Positions 24,665 through 37,300 of a stretch of 64,000 bases of DNA are shown here, in pieces. Location of the stretch: the NCBI RefSeq assembly GCF_905220415.1, contig NC_059542.1:6448001-6512000 (forward strand), in the 5' to 3' direction. The DNA comes from Colias croceus. Taxonomy: Eukaryota; Arthropoda; Insecta; Lepidoptera; Pieridae. The position numbers were made by a program, and so were the translations under genes. Under the pieces are notes generated by a model. The model was given only the letters and a program-made list of their open reading frames with translations, was not told where the DNA came from and did no database searches. Numbering within the stretch: the stretch's first letter is position 1; each line of letters opens with the position of its first letter.

Positions 24665-26949
24665 GGTGAGCGTGAGGTACATACCATAATACATTAAATT
24701 TCCTTTAATTTATTTTGATGAGCTGTAAAATTAAATATCAAGGGCGAAGATTTTTATATAATGGACTTAATTATACATATTAAGAAACTTAGCGCTCATC
24801 GCCAGCCAGCAGACATAGCCATAGATTGGGATTTCGATTTTCAATTATAAGCAATACTAGCTAATTAAATAATGAATTTAAATCAGTCAATCATAAAATA
24901 ATCATTTTACTTGTAGGTTATGAAAAAAATTCAATAAATTATACTATATAGCAACTAGGTACATAATAAAGATGGCAACATGGCAAAAAAAAATCATCAT
25001 AGCGGTTTGTATTTTTTAATTTTATTTAAAAACGTTTGCTTAATATATAGAAGCCAAACATTTGTTAGGTACATAGCATATTTTACATTAGGTAGAGCAA
25101 GCACAAGAAAAATGTCGCCCTAATGGTAAATGGTCACTATCGCCTATTATAACATTACACACGTATTGCTACTATGGTATTAGTGATTTGTCAGTGTTTT
25201 ATGAATTTAACTACAGGCTCTTTTCATGAAGGTCTCAATATCGTAATGTTCGGGAACACACAGATAGTTTCAAAACTTCCGAAGGCGCGTTCGCGTTAAG
25301 TTCGCGTTCTTATACACATGCAGATGGATAGGTAGATAATAAACGTAATATGTAACTAACTATGTAATTACATTTTACTATATTAGCATGCAAGTTTCTA
25401 ACTTGATATTAGACATATTTTTTTTTAATTCTACACTTCGTATGCTAATAAAACATGCTTCAAATACCTTCAAAAAGGAAAATACTAATTTAATATGGCG
25501 CCAGACGCAGTTCTAAGCCGTCATCGAAATCATTGGTTTTTTGTTCAATAAACTAGTTCTTTAGAGGACAAAATATAGGTACATAACACAAATTCTACCT
25601 AAAATAATAATTATTATTTATAATTACTATGTTGGTACTTAACATATTGATACTGTTCATTTAATAAATATAAAATTAAACATTTCATTGCAGAATACTA
25701 TATACCTAATATTCAATATAAAATAGGAAAGGTTCGTATCCACAACCTCAAACAATAAGTCGCATAAATTAATGTAATGTATTCATAATTCACATATATT
25801 TATTACTAAGCCAATAATATTCTTTACTCAATGTATTGACCTTTTACCTTTAAAATAAGGTGTTATTCTTTAACAAATAATATTTTAATAATGTTTGAGT
25901 AATTAATATCAGTTTGGACATCGCATCATAGCTTCGGTATTAGATAAATTGCGTAACGATTAGTCAACTATTTTAAGTCAATACGTATATTGTAATCGCC
26001 AGCTTAAATAAATTTTATAAAAGTTCTTTTAATAAATTAGATTATGATTTCTCATACCATTCGTACCCTAGCATAAATAATAAAGTAAAAGTATTTTATG
26101 GGATTCTACTACAAGAAATACATAGTTTTTGATTCTGAGGACTCACATGTAATATATTATGTATGTTTGTTTTATCGGATTTAGAAACGAACTACTGATG
26201 TTATAAACTCATGAAAATAAAAGTTCGAATTACCCATAAATACAACAAGACGTACAAGACTTGCATATTTTTGCCCTGCATGAATGAATAGTCAGAAGTC
26301 AGGACATGGGAAGAATTTTTATGATAAAATCAAAGATACTTAAAATGATTCTTGCATAGTTATTTATAGAGGCGGATATGTGGATTAATAGATAAATTGA
26401 ATATCAATAAAAAAAATTGTCAACATTCATTATAAGTATGTATGAGCCTATAGAATAAGCTCTAGCGGTAGAGCGGTTGGATTATTATTGTGTAAATTTT
26501 CTAAATATAGGTAATAAGTGTAGTTATACCTAATCAATTAAATATTTTTTTTTTTAATATAATAAATGAGGTAGGTAATTTTTATCTGTATATTTATTGT
26601 TTTGTATTGGTAGTATTTATTTATTACCGTGTTATTATAAGTGAGATGAAACATTTTGTGTTATAGTCATTTTTGTATTTTTTCTATGGTTAATCAATAT
26701 TTCATATTATGAATCTTGATAACTTCTTAAGATTAGATCAACAGAATTATAAGCGGGAAAATAAACAAGTAAATAATTATACTTCAACGTGTATTTCTAT
26801 ACAAACGTATATCAACAGTAAAAATGTACAAAATATGGCAGTAGGCATCTTTAGTGAGCGACATTATATAGCGGATGCCTCGCTACATAAACTATGGCAG
26901 AACTGTACACTGTACAGCCTATATTACAGATCATTCAGTCGGAAAGCGT

Positions 26950-27762
26950 TTATCTCCTGGCGACGGGAGACTTGGGGATGGATGGACCCTCGGCGTGGTA
27001 ACCGGTTTCGTCAGCGTAGTAGGTGATGGTTTCAACCTTGCCTTCGCTGTCCACGTAGGAGAATGCTCCACGGACGGAGAGAATTTGGTGGGGCTTGTTT
27101 TCCTCATCAAGGGCTTCCTTCACGTCTGCGGTCTCTTCACGTTTGGATCCATCTTCGGTCTCGTAACTGAAAATTATAATATGTATAAGCGTGACCCTTA
27201 TGTTTGTGTGTTTATAAGTGTTTATTACTCAATTTGTGATGTCACTGTTTATATCCCCAGATAGTTTATGAATTTATGATGAACACCGTTTTTTTAACAA
27301 TCGAAGCTTCAAAGTTCAAACGTTATTTGTATGTTTGATCTCAACAGCAAGCTTTACTAACTCATGACAGTTAACGTTTATATTTATTAACTAATTATAT
27401 ATGGATACTTCTTTTATAATATCAATAACATTTCTTAGTGTTATCAATAAAACACAGGATATCTGAATCCCAATAGTGAAACCGAATACAATAATAAGAT
27501 TTACAGTTGAATATTTCTTTCGCTTTCGATCAAACTATTCACCTGAAAGCGTATCCTCCCTCGGGTTGTTGATCGAAATTGGAACGGACGATCTTTACTG
27601 GCTCCTTCACTACCTCCGGGACGGGGCCGGCAGCGACGATTGCCACGAAGGCGAGGGCGACAATGAGCTGTGGATAGTTAAGATTTCAATTAATAATACT
27701 ACAAATTTAGTTTTTGATAGAAAATTTTAAATATAGTGTAGAACACCACGTACCAGTTTCAT
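26950..27762 (-). CDS. RR-1 cuticular protein (CPR), gene 5, three exons
   Basis: Exons 27754-27762 (MKL, donor GTACGT), 27543-27667 and 26950-27166 close in frame (phases 0, 2) to 116 residues. The signal peptide is MKLLIVALAFVAIVAAGPV. The mature part has KEPVKIVRSNFDQQPEGGYA, then the RR-1 domain starting FSYETEDGSKREE, with ILSVRGAFSYVDSEGKVETI and TYYADETGYHAEGPSIP. It ends SPVARR. The intron within the domain (AG|T in the serine codon before YET) is at the same place as in genes 3 and 4. The exons are more GC-rich with C/G-ending codons than the surroundings, suggesting high expression. Candidate poly(A) signals lie at 26593-26625. Confidence 0.92.
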
Positions 27763-27798
27763 CTTTAATTGATTTGTTATGGTAGCTTCCAAGTGAGC

Positions 27799-27835
27799 GA
27801 CTGATGCCGAAACGCTCGGAGCTAATTCTTTTATA
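27799..27835 (-). promoter_or_regulatory. Core promoter of cuticle gene 5
   Basis: TATAAAAG at 27828-27835 with GCATCAGTCG about 29 bp downstream (TCAGTC at 27799-27804). The initiator decamer is identical to that of cuticle gene 2. Confidence 0.75.
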
Positions 27836-29018
27836 CATTTCTCCCGGCTTCTTCATCTAACGTAATGTCAAATGGCAGCAAACATACGCCTTAGTCCGAC
27901 TCCCCGGATACGTTCACGTATGATCACAAGCATGTGCGTGTTTCTTAGTGTTGGTGTAGGTTCCTCGTTACTTACATATGTCACGCATTCACACAGTGAT
28001 ACGAAGGCTTTTATTCATGACTGTTTACTTTATAATTTGTCACCAAATTCGTAATATCTACTTGAACGGTTTTTCATAATATCATCTTCGGGCCAAGGAT
28101 TTTAATAAGTTTTTCTGTCATACAAAGATAAAATTCAACATTGTTTAAAATTTAATGTTTAGATGTGTAAATTATTTCATTATTTGAAATAATTTACTTC
28201 TAATGTAAAAAAAATCTAATGTTTCTACTAATTGTAAAAAAATGGGAAATGTGAATTTCTAAAACGTGTGCTCGTACATTATTTTCATTTGCTTTACAAG
28301 TTAATTCTTAAAAGTATTTCATTCACGTGTGTTTGCATGCATCTGTTTGAGTAATTGTTTTTCTTTTTTTTTTTTATTTTAATCCTTTTTTTAGATAATG
28401 TTTATGAATAATATAATATAAACAATAACTGCATATTTAGGCAAAATTATTTGTGTAAAAATCATACTTTAATATAATAGGAAAAAATATTGACATTACA
28501 TAATAGGTATAGTAAGTATATATAGGTACTTTCAACAAATAATTTAATTTTAACTTAAATTTTACAGCTTAGTTGAGGACCTACATAGCTTTTGGCCATA
28601 GGTTATTCTAGTAAATAACTTAAAATTACTTTGAATATCTACAGCAAAGTTTCATTCAAATCTTTACAGTAGTTTTTACGTGAAATATTTACAAACACAT
28701 ATAATAATTATATCCATCCTTAATTCAAGCTTTTGTATTTATAATATTAGAAGGAAAGGATAAAGGCAGCGAAGTTGGGGAGACTTTAACTATGCTTTAC
28801 TTTGTAAAAGGTAAAAAAATATCAGAATTTTTATTGATTACCTACCTACGGATTCGCGTAGTTGGTAATGACATAGGTACCTACCTATAATATATAATAA
28901 TATTATATATAATAATTATCTACTTGACTACTTATATGTGTAATATTTTGTTAAATTGTGTACATGATGATTGAAAAATGAATATAATTATAATATTATG
29001 TCTGTGTTTGAACACGAA

Positions 29019-29185
29019 TCACTGATGGCCATTCGACAATTCATCCCCATTATCAATGGGCAGCGTTGGGCGAGTAGAGGCAATCACCATAGTGTAGAGG
29101 CACAGGTAGAGAGCCTGAATGTCTATGATTGGCCATCGTTGTATCAACGATCGTTTGTTGGGCCAACGCTCTCGATTGTGAAGAG
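29019..29185. repeat. Possible MITE-like GC-richer insert
   Basis: This ~165-bp block is visibly less AT-rich than its flanks. It carries partial inverted motifs (agcgttggg near 29061 against gggccaacgct near 29160; cgttgtatcaacg at 29138-29150). No coding or RNA signature was found. Element borders were not found. Confidence 0.3.
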
Positions 29186-30236
29186 GTTCCATTTTGTTCA
29201 AAAATTATAAATCCTTTAATGCGTTGGCATATTTTTTTAAGAACAGTGTAACATAATCTTGTTTAAAAATTTCATAAAAAAATAATTATGCGACCAGTTT
29301 TTATTATACACCTATAAATATGTTTTTTGTAGACGAGCAGGTATCTTTAATGAGGGCAGGTAAATTCTTTATTATAATTCAAGTTTTATAGGTCATAATA
29401 TCTCAAATGCAATCCTATGACCTGCGTGACCTAATAACAATAATTATCATGTTTTATAGCTGACGAATTAATAATATTATGTTTTGATGCATGAAATTTG
29501 CGGATTGCAAAAGTATTACCTAGGTACATAGTAATGTACCTTTTATGTGGGCTTCATTTCCAAGAAAATAATGTTCTTTTTTAAAGAATTTTTAGAAGTA
29601 AAAAAATCTTGAGTTCGTGTTCCTTCATGATTCATTAACAAACAGAATAATGGGAAATAAATACTTATTGTTTAAATTTTAATTATAATTGCCTTATTAA
29701 ATTAAAAGGAGCCTAAGAATATTCAAAATTATTAATATCTTTCACCATCTTTTTCATCATCATTCAGTGCAAGGGAATCATATCGGCTTTTAGAAGGTAC
29801 TTTTCATAGCTAGATGAGTCTTAAAATTACAAGTTAAAGTCTAAGTTTTACTTGCTCATTTTTATCAACAGGAGTGAAAAAATTGTATTTTGAATGTGAT
29901 ATTATCATAAAATAAAACTGTAGTAAAACATACAATAAAACTAGACTGTCTGTTTCCAGGTCAATTTTTGAAATGGTTGGCCACGGTTATCTCATACATA
30001 TGTTTTACACCACAACTTCTTAAACTTAGTAGTTAGGTAAATTACTTCATAAAATTTATGTTTACACTCACTTTACAGACGTCTTGAAAATTACTTCTCT
30101 CAAAAAAATCCCCTAATAAGGGAACACAAGAACACAAGTAAAACTCGCTATTATTTTACTTGCCCATTACAGAAAGATTTAAGTGTTAAAATCTATTCAG
30201 TACGTTGGTTAAAAGTTTAAAACCTATATTGACTGA

Positions 30237-30360
30237 ATGTCTGCTCTTTAAATCAGTCAATAAGGTTATTGACTAAGGGTGTCGGTCAACAACCTTATTA
30301 ACTGATTTTGTCAGATAAAATCAGTTAATACGCCCTTAGTCAATAACCTTAATAACCGTC
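30237..30360. repeat. Nested inverted repeat, probable MITE
   Basis: Outer arms aaggttattgactaaggg (from about 30262) and cccttagtcaataacctt (to about 30350) are perfect complements. An inner stem AACTGATTTT / AAAATCAGTT lies between them, around 30299-30328. Further copies of 'gtcaataagg' flank the structure. Confidence 0.75.
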
Positions 30361-30853
30361 AATAAGGATATTGACTGGTTCAGGGTTTTGACTGTAACAT
30401 ATACAATAGACTGTCTACACCTTGTCTACACAGTAGACTGTGTAGACATAGACATATTATTATATATAGCGTATATACTTCCCCAATAAATGAACTAGTC
30501 ATGAGTATTTTTAGTAGTTCCTGAGATGCATGATTGCGTTCAAGCAAACAAACTCTTCAGCTTTATTATATTAGTATAAATTATTATTGAAGGTAAGTAT
30601 TTAAACATCTCCTGCCTTGTTACTTACTATCTTTAAAAATATGCTAGCTGGCCCGACGAACTTGATTTCCTTAGGAATAAATGTGAAAATATTATCAAAC
30701 ACACATCGATGATCGAAGATAACTATGCATCTTTTATTACGAAACCTTGAAAACCAAAGCAGTATCGGTCGGAAAATATTAAAGAACCGGCAATAGTTGT
30801 CTTTTATAAATCAAAGAATTACCTATTTAGATGCATGCCATGCAATAGTCCAT

Positions 30854-31036
30854 ACTAATATTATAAATGCGAAAGTAACTCTGTCTGTCTGTCTGTCTGT
30901 TACTCAATCACGCCTAAACTACTGAACCAATTTGCATGAAATTTGGTATGGAGATATTTTGATACCCGAGAAAGGACATAGGCTACCTTTTATTGCGAAA
31001 TATGTACCACGGGCGAAGCCGGGGCGGACCTCTAGT
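30854..31036 (-). repeat. Lepidopteran SINE-like dispersed repeat
   Basis: Reverse-oriented copy of the element at 747-980. It starts with 'actaatattataaatgcgaa', then (TCTG)n, 'ggcgtga'-type and 'catgaaatttggta' blocks, and ends in the 'gggcgaagccggggcgg' head next to ctagt. Confidence 0.75.
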
Positions 31037-31884
31037 ATATAATATGCAAATGTATCTCCAGGTATTAGTAATTGTTTTTTTTTTTTTTCTTATTGAGACA
31101 GGCTGACGCGCGCTCTCCGCGGCCCACGTTAATTACAATAATAATATAATAATGATTAAATAACCATTACTGATGTACTTACTTATACTTGAAATAGTAA
31201 ATTGAACTGCTAATTTGAAATAAAAAGGAAACCATTATGCACATGTTTATGTGTTCATAAAGGTATTTATAAGGTATCTCTTCTGAGCGTGTGTTTGTCA
31301 CTGAACCCCTCCTTAATGGCTGAACCGATTTTAATAACATTTTTTAGTGGTTTCAGATAGATTCGAGAATGGTTATTTTTTAAATTCAAATATATGCGGA
31401 ACAAAGGATTATTATAGAAAAAAACGTTTACAATGTCCAAAATAGTGTACCTAATAAAATTGATGACCTCAACAACCAGCAAAACAAAACTTTGTGTGGC
31501 GGTCATTTTAAAAAATAACATATTTCATAAGACATATTTTTATAACGTGCTTGGGCACAATATTGTATCAAAGCGTAATATCAAATTGACGCACATAAAT
31601 AAATTTTCCACAATAATATTTTTACATTCATCTTAACTAGTTTGATTTTTTTTTAATTTACATATAGTTATAATAACTGGTACCAAGGCCCATTAAGTAA
31701 AACAAAAAAAAAACTTATAGCTATGAAATATTTAAACCTTGATCATCATATAATTATATTTTATTGATATCATTTATGTCTTGTATCCTCGCCTTATAGC
31801 GGTGTTGCTGAAAACTCTACCTTAGCCATTAAACTTTGACTATGTTAACGATTAAAGGAAATAAAAAATGTAAAGCTTTAAATA

Positions 31885-31985
31885 AAATCATTCATCGTCA
31901 TCATCATCATCATCAGCCATTAATTTATTTACAGCGCATTATGTTCCCACTGCTGCTGCCGGCATAGGCCTCCCGATTTTTAATT
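31885..31985 (+). repeat. CAT-repeat-headed lepidopteran dispersed repeat
   Basis: (CAT)n is followed by 'cagc..atttatttacagcgc', 'cccactgctgctgccggcat' and 'aggcctccc'. This recalls a common lepidopteran repeat containing 'cccactgctgggcacaggcc'. It is the older sequence into which the LINE at 32063 was inserted downstream. Confidence 0.5.
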
Positions 31986-32062
31986 AATGTGTACCTAACC
32001 CTCTTAGAAGCTCGCAACGGGGAAGTTAGGTCGATAGAAGATGGGCAGTATATGATAGTTTA

Positions 32063-33089
32063 TGATGCGGTGTGTGTTATAGCCGAAACTGCACCCTGGC
32101 ACTTCGAAGCGGCCGCCCTGGCGGATGTCTACTGGCGTAGAGCGGAGGCAAGCCCCTCCGGCTTAGAGCTGACCTCCGAAACGCTCGATGCCTGGAAGCA
32201 GGAAGCTCGAGACGCGGTGTTCCGAGAATGGAGTCGGGAACTCAACTCATCGTGCGTGGGGGCCTGGACTCTCAGCGCGATAAGCCCGGTGCTAAGAGAG
32301 TGGGTAGAGAGAGGGTGGGGGGCACTCAGCTACCGACTTGTGCAGGTCCTGTCGGGGCATGGATGCTTCGGCAGCTACCTGCATAGGATTGGACGTGAAT
32401 CGGCCCCCTCTTGCCACCACTGCAGTAGCCAACTAGACACGGCCCTACATACGTTAGTTGAGTGTCCAGCTTGGACATCCGAAAGAAGGCCTCTCGAGGG
32501 CTTGCTGGGAGCGAACAACGAGCTAACCCTGCATGACCTTGTGAAGATGATGGTCGCTGATGACGCGAAATGGGGTATGGTCGCAGCCTTTTGCGAAACC
32601 ATAATGAAGGCGAAAGAAGATGCAGAGAGGGCCCGGTAAAATGACCCAGCGGCGGATCCTCTGCGTCGACGTAGAACTGGTAGACGTAGGCGTCAGTATG
32701 TCCAACGTCTGCCCTGAAACAAGATCTAACAACTAAGCACAGGGGGAGGTTTACGTAGAGACGAGCATACTACAGATATGCTCGCTGCAAGTAAACGGGC
32801 CCCCCCCTGCGACAGAGGGTGGATAGCCCGGCAATAGGGTGGCGTTATCATTATGCGATACCGTCACCTATTGCCAAACTAGGGGCTTGGGCGAGTCGCC
32901 CAGTTGCGTCACTCACCACGTAGGCGGCGGGGGTACAAGGCCTGGCTGTTAACCCCTGTCGCCAAAGATGAACGGTGGCCACCGTTGGGTTTTAGTGGGT
33001 ATGGCTTCATGCGAGTCCCACATACCCCCTCGTGCAGCAAAACTGTAGAGGGGGATGCGTAAATGCATTTCCCAACGTTAAAAAAAAAA
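32063..33089 (+). mobile_element. 5'-truncated R1-clade-like LINE with 15-bp TSD
   Basis: The insert is flanked by the perfect direct repeat gtatatgatagttta (32048-32062 and 33090-33104). It ends with a poly(A) run at 33080-33089. It holds the last ~190 codons of an RT ORF (to TAA 32637-32639) and a ~440-bp GC-rich 3' UTR. The coding end carries a CHHC-type zinc-finger motif after GHGCFGSYL, as in R1/TRAS/SART-type elements. The perfect TSD and undamaged frame point to a fairly recent insertion. Confidence 0.85.
32064..32639 (+). pseudogene. C-terminal part of LINE reverse transcriptase ORF
   Basis: About 191 codons are open without interruption from the 5' truncation point. Visible features: W-rich segment (AWTLSAISPVLREWVERGWG), the GHGCFGSYLHRIGRES block, then C-x2-C-x10-H-x4-C (CHHC ... 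HTLVEC), and a charged tail ending KAKEDAERAR. This is the usual C-terminal region of R1-clade ORF2 proteins, downstream of the RT palm. No catalytic domain remains, so it cannot function. Frame continuity into the upstream flank is accidental. Confidence 0.75.
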
Positions 33090-33104
33090 GTATATGATAG
33101 TTTA

Positions 33105-34276
33105 ATTTAAATTGGAGTTCAACAAATATTACCAAAAGAGCGAATTCATATTTGTTATTTAATTTGATTCAAGTAAAATTTTCCTAATAATCACAATTCG
33201 AATCACAATGTGAATGATTTTACCTCAAGACTACTGTGCTTATGAGAACTTGTGTATGTGTGTCTACTGGATTACCTTCTATGTATAAAAATATATTATA
33301 TTTTGAAGCATGTTTTTTACAAACTGTAAAAAATCCAGTGTAAAGCGTTAACCGGAATATATCTATCGGAATATTAATTCCTCTCGTATCAATAAAACTT
33401 GAAAAGGTCAAATGTCAAAAAAAGGTAAAAACGTATAAAACATAATTATAAACTACGCATACGTCGATGCATAATTTTAAATGTTAGAAAAACTTGTCCA
33501 GAGAGACACAAATAAAAGTGATGTGCTCTTAACCTTTCCAAAGGTCAGGTCCATTCTTTTTTTCGTGAAATTATAATTCAAGGTCGTTTCGCATATACTA
33601 CAGTCAGTACGTTGACAAATGTGTGTCAACAAAGTTGTGTAATTTGACAGTATGAACAAATAACAGACATTGAAAATTACTTATTCAACTTTTGACACGA
33701 GATGTAACTATTTAAATCGTCTGCTCGAATGATAAGTCTAACACATATTTTATCGTCTCGTTTCAAGAAGTTATTGACCTACACACCTAATTCATATAAA
33801 TACCTACTGCCTATGAATAGAAAGATTGATGCTAATTGAATTTATGTTTTGTCGTTGTTTAATGTTGTTAAACAATAGATTAATTTTAATTGCTTTGTAA
33901 CCAGGAGTTAAATTACTCTTGTTACCAAAATTATTATAGTTAAAAATTATCTAATGTTCATAAAATCAATATCAACAAATCTTAACAGTAAAAGACAGTT
34001 TGTTTATATATGTATATATTTTCTTCACTTTCACTTATTCATATGTCGTAGACAAATTTTATTTTTTATCGAATTTATTTTTAATTTGTTTAACATATAC
34101 CTATTGATTGTAATAATGTGAGGTGAAGGACACTGTTGACCACGGTTATCCCGAGGCATGAAATTTACATAATTTTTAAATTAAAGATGAATTTATGAAT
34201 AATTTGTTAAAGACAGATTATAGTTGGATAATAGAATTCTAATCGAAATGAAATAAAGCAAGTGAGCAGAACACAA
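33105..34276. other. Intergenic DNA before the 3' end of Orc3
   Basis: AT-rich; no gene or repeat that I can support. The Orc3 poly(A) signal AATAAA (minus strand, 34277-34282) marks its edge. Confidence 0.5.
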
Positions 34277-34282
34277 TTTATT
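34277..34282 (-). terminator. Orc3: Poly(A) signal of Orc3
   Basis: AATAAA on the minus strand about 40 nt after the Orc3 stop codon (34323-34325). Confidence 0.6.
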
Positions 34283-34322
34283 AAAATAAAGAATAAATAA
34301 GTACACGCAAAAACTTTCTGTA

Positions 34323-37300
34323 TCACCAAGTGAGACGCATTACATGATCTGTCTTTCGTTTAGAAGTCTTGATAAAACCAAGGAACTGCAACTCGGCCAC
34401 CGCCCGCGTGAACCTGACCCTGTTTGAAAATAGAAACATCAAAATCACTACATTATTACATATTTAAATTTAAATAAGATTGGAATAAAAAAAAAAAAAA
34501 CAAATCCATAGGCTTAATTGAACTTCGCTTTACCATAGTATCTTTTTAGGAGCTTTTAGAGCCTTAGCCTAGAGCCTACCGCCTGGCTTAATGGTAATCA
34601 AATATAAATAGATTTTAGATTATTCCTTCAAAAGACACATAAAATAACTTGACATTTATAACATGTTTTGTATTCTCATTATAAATGCAGATCGAAACAT
34701 AAATTCTTAAACATTTTACCCCCTGTGGAATCCTACTATTCTACTAATATTATAAATAAGATAGTTTGTTAGTATGGAAGGAGTTTGTAAATTACATATC
34801 ATGTATGTTTCCTACTCTGTCACGGAAAAACCACTGAAAAGATTGTGATGATATTTGGCAGTGATGTAGCTTATGTGCCAGAATAACATATATGCAATAG
34901 GAATACTTGCTTTTGCTAAACACACACAGCTAATAAAGACAAACAGCTAATATAGAAATAACTTACTGAATATTGACATCCTGAGCTCTATTTTCTTCCT
35001 CGCTTTCTGGGCAGAGCACGGCGGCGAACGCTTGCAGCCAATCATAGAGATTTATGTGTTTCCCACACTCCCGGTGCAGTTTGTACGCAAGACTCACATC
35101 TGGCAACGTATCTGATACGCTTTCAACCGAAGGTAAATTACAGCATGAACACTGAAATATAATAAATATTACCTAGTTAATAAAAACCTATAAAAACTAT
35201 AAAACACTTTACCGAAATTGAAATATTACTATATTGTTTGAATTAAATTTGTAGTGGATCACATTCGAGTCTAAAGGAGTCAAAAAAAGCTTTTAACTAC
35301 TTCATCATCAGAAGCGATAGGTGATGTGGACAAAATTTTTCTTCCTAAATTATATTATTGAGTTGCATAGTTACAACTCGACGCATAGACACACCCCGGA
35401 CCCTCCATACAAAATTATCGTTTTGACAGTCACACTGTAGAGACTGCAAATGTGTGTTAACGCTTTATGGTTGGCACATTTGCGACTAGCGTAAAAAAAA
35501 ATTCGCGTTTTTCTGATGAAATACATCCGTAAACAGCATAATATCACAATATTATCATAATATCACAATTATAAGTGGGAGTCGAGCATTGCTTCGGCAC
35601 GAAATGGGTCAAGCTCGCACCGGGGAAGTTACCACACCCTCACAGAAAACCGGCGTGAAATGGTGGCATATTAACAGTATGCTACCGTGTTTCGTACGGT
35701 GAGTGAGGGGTCCGGAGACCCAAAAACAACCCCCAAATATGAACGCGGTATTATCAGGCAGAATACCCCAGGAGGGTACCGGCACCTACGGTGCAGGAGA
35801 ATCCCTCCCGCAGCGCCTGCGCTGCGGCAGCCCGTCGTATTCTGGGGCGGGCATAATTCCGCTCGGTCATGTGCCAAGGGGTTCGCAGAGCAAGCGAAGA
35901 AAATCACCCCCCTCCACTCTCACGGTGGACTTTTGTAACATCCGGGGGCTGCACACTAATTTAAACGCCGTCCACTACCATCTTGAGACGGCTAAGCCGG
36001 CCTTGCTCTTCCTGACTGAGACTCAGATATCAACTCCGGCCGACGTATCTTATCTCACATACCCTGGCTTTAAGCTGGAGCATACTTTTGCACCGCGTGC
36101 CGGGGTATGCGCATACGTTAGGGAAGATATCTGTTGTCGACGTCTTGGCACCCTTGAAGGTGAGGATCTGTCCATTATCTGGCTGCATATTGACTGCGGC
36201 GACCACCCTCGCGTCTATGCTTGCCTGTACAGATCCCACAGCGGGAATACTGGTACCGACCGTTTATTTGAGCACATCCAAGAGATGATCGACACTTTGC
36301 TTGTACAGTTCCCTTCTGCGGAGCTTGTGGTTTTAGGCGATTTCAATGCCCACCACGTTGAATGGCTTGGGTCGCGTACAACTGACCACGCGGGACGAAC
36401 TGTGCACGATTTCGCTCTAGTCTATGGCCTAACACAGCTGGTCTCATCGCCTACGCGAATACCGGATGTGGAGGGCCATACTCCCTCTCTTCTGGATCTT
36501 CTGCTGACCACACATCCCGAGAACTATCAGGTCTCCGTCGTGGCCCCACTGGGGTCATCAGACCATTGCCTGATACGGAGTATGGTGCCACTTACGGGTT
36601 CGAAACAGCAGACACCTGCAGCTCGACGCCGTGTGTGGCACTACAAGTCGGCAGACTGGGACGGAATGCGTGGTTTTTTCGCTTCCTACCCATGGGGGCC
36701 TGTTTGCTTCTCCTCGGAGGATCCCAACGCTTGTGCTGAGTCTATCACTGACGTGGTACTGCAGGGTATGGAACTATTTGTGCCATACTCTGTTGTGCCC
36801 GTCGGTGGCAAATCCAAGCCTTGGTTTGGACGTTCCTGTAACATGGCGTCTCGCCAGAAACAGGAACTTTTTCAAGCCTGGGTTGCAGCAACGGCGTGTC
36901 GCGATCCAAGCGTTGGTCTCATCAGGAAGAAGTACAACTTTGCCTCCAGATCCTACAAAAGAGAAATCGCTAGGGCTAAATCTAGTTATATTGGTGCACT
37001 TGGCGATAGACTAACGCGACTTCCTTCGGGAACAAGGGCGTTTTGGTCCCTCGCCAAGGCCATCCAAGGTAACTTCTGTCGTTTATCCTTTCCACCTTTG
37101 CACAAGGACGAAGACTCTCTGGCCCATTCCGCTAAAGAGAAAGCCGAACTCTTGGGCGCTCTCTTTGCTAGGAACTCGACGCTTGATGACAGGGGAAAGA
37201 CACCGCCGACCATCCCGCGGTGCAACCATTCAATGGCGGATATACGTTTCACACAACGTGCCGTTCGAAACGCTCTCTTTTCCCTTGACATCCATAAGTC

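Larger units (their letters stand above)
22400..26592. other. Intergenic DNA between cuticle genes 4 and 5
   Basis: No supported gene. The 87-codon frame at 23208-23471 (plus) has no recognisable domain and no coding signs. Notable content: a tRNA/SINE-like stretch at 22835-22905, the double hairpin at 24570-24664, and a tRNA D-arm-like string (agcggtagagcggttgga) at 26463-26480. Confidence 0.5.
27840..32047. other. Intergenic DNA downstream of cluster promoter 5
   Basis: No gene recognised. Open frames at 27872-28054 and 28971-29210 show no domain. The stretch holds several repeat structures listed separately: 29019-29185, 30237-30360, 30854-31036 and 31885-31985. It also has AT-rich palindromes near 28885-28915 and a T tract at 31076-31089. 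Confidence 0.5.

Noticed and set aside
26455..26500. tRNA-like string 'agcggtagagcggttgga'
   Set aside because: Resembles a tRNA D-arm and A box, but no acceptor stem, anticodon stem or TψC arm follows; probably a SINE head remnant at most.
30860..30905. (TCTG)n run considered as a CRISPR-like array
   Set aside because: It is the simple-repeat part of a SINE-like element; no spaced direct repeats were seen in the window and the DNA is eukaryotic.
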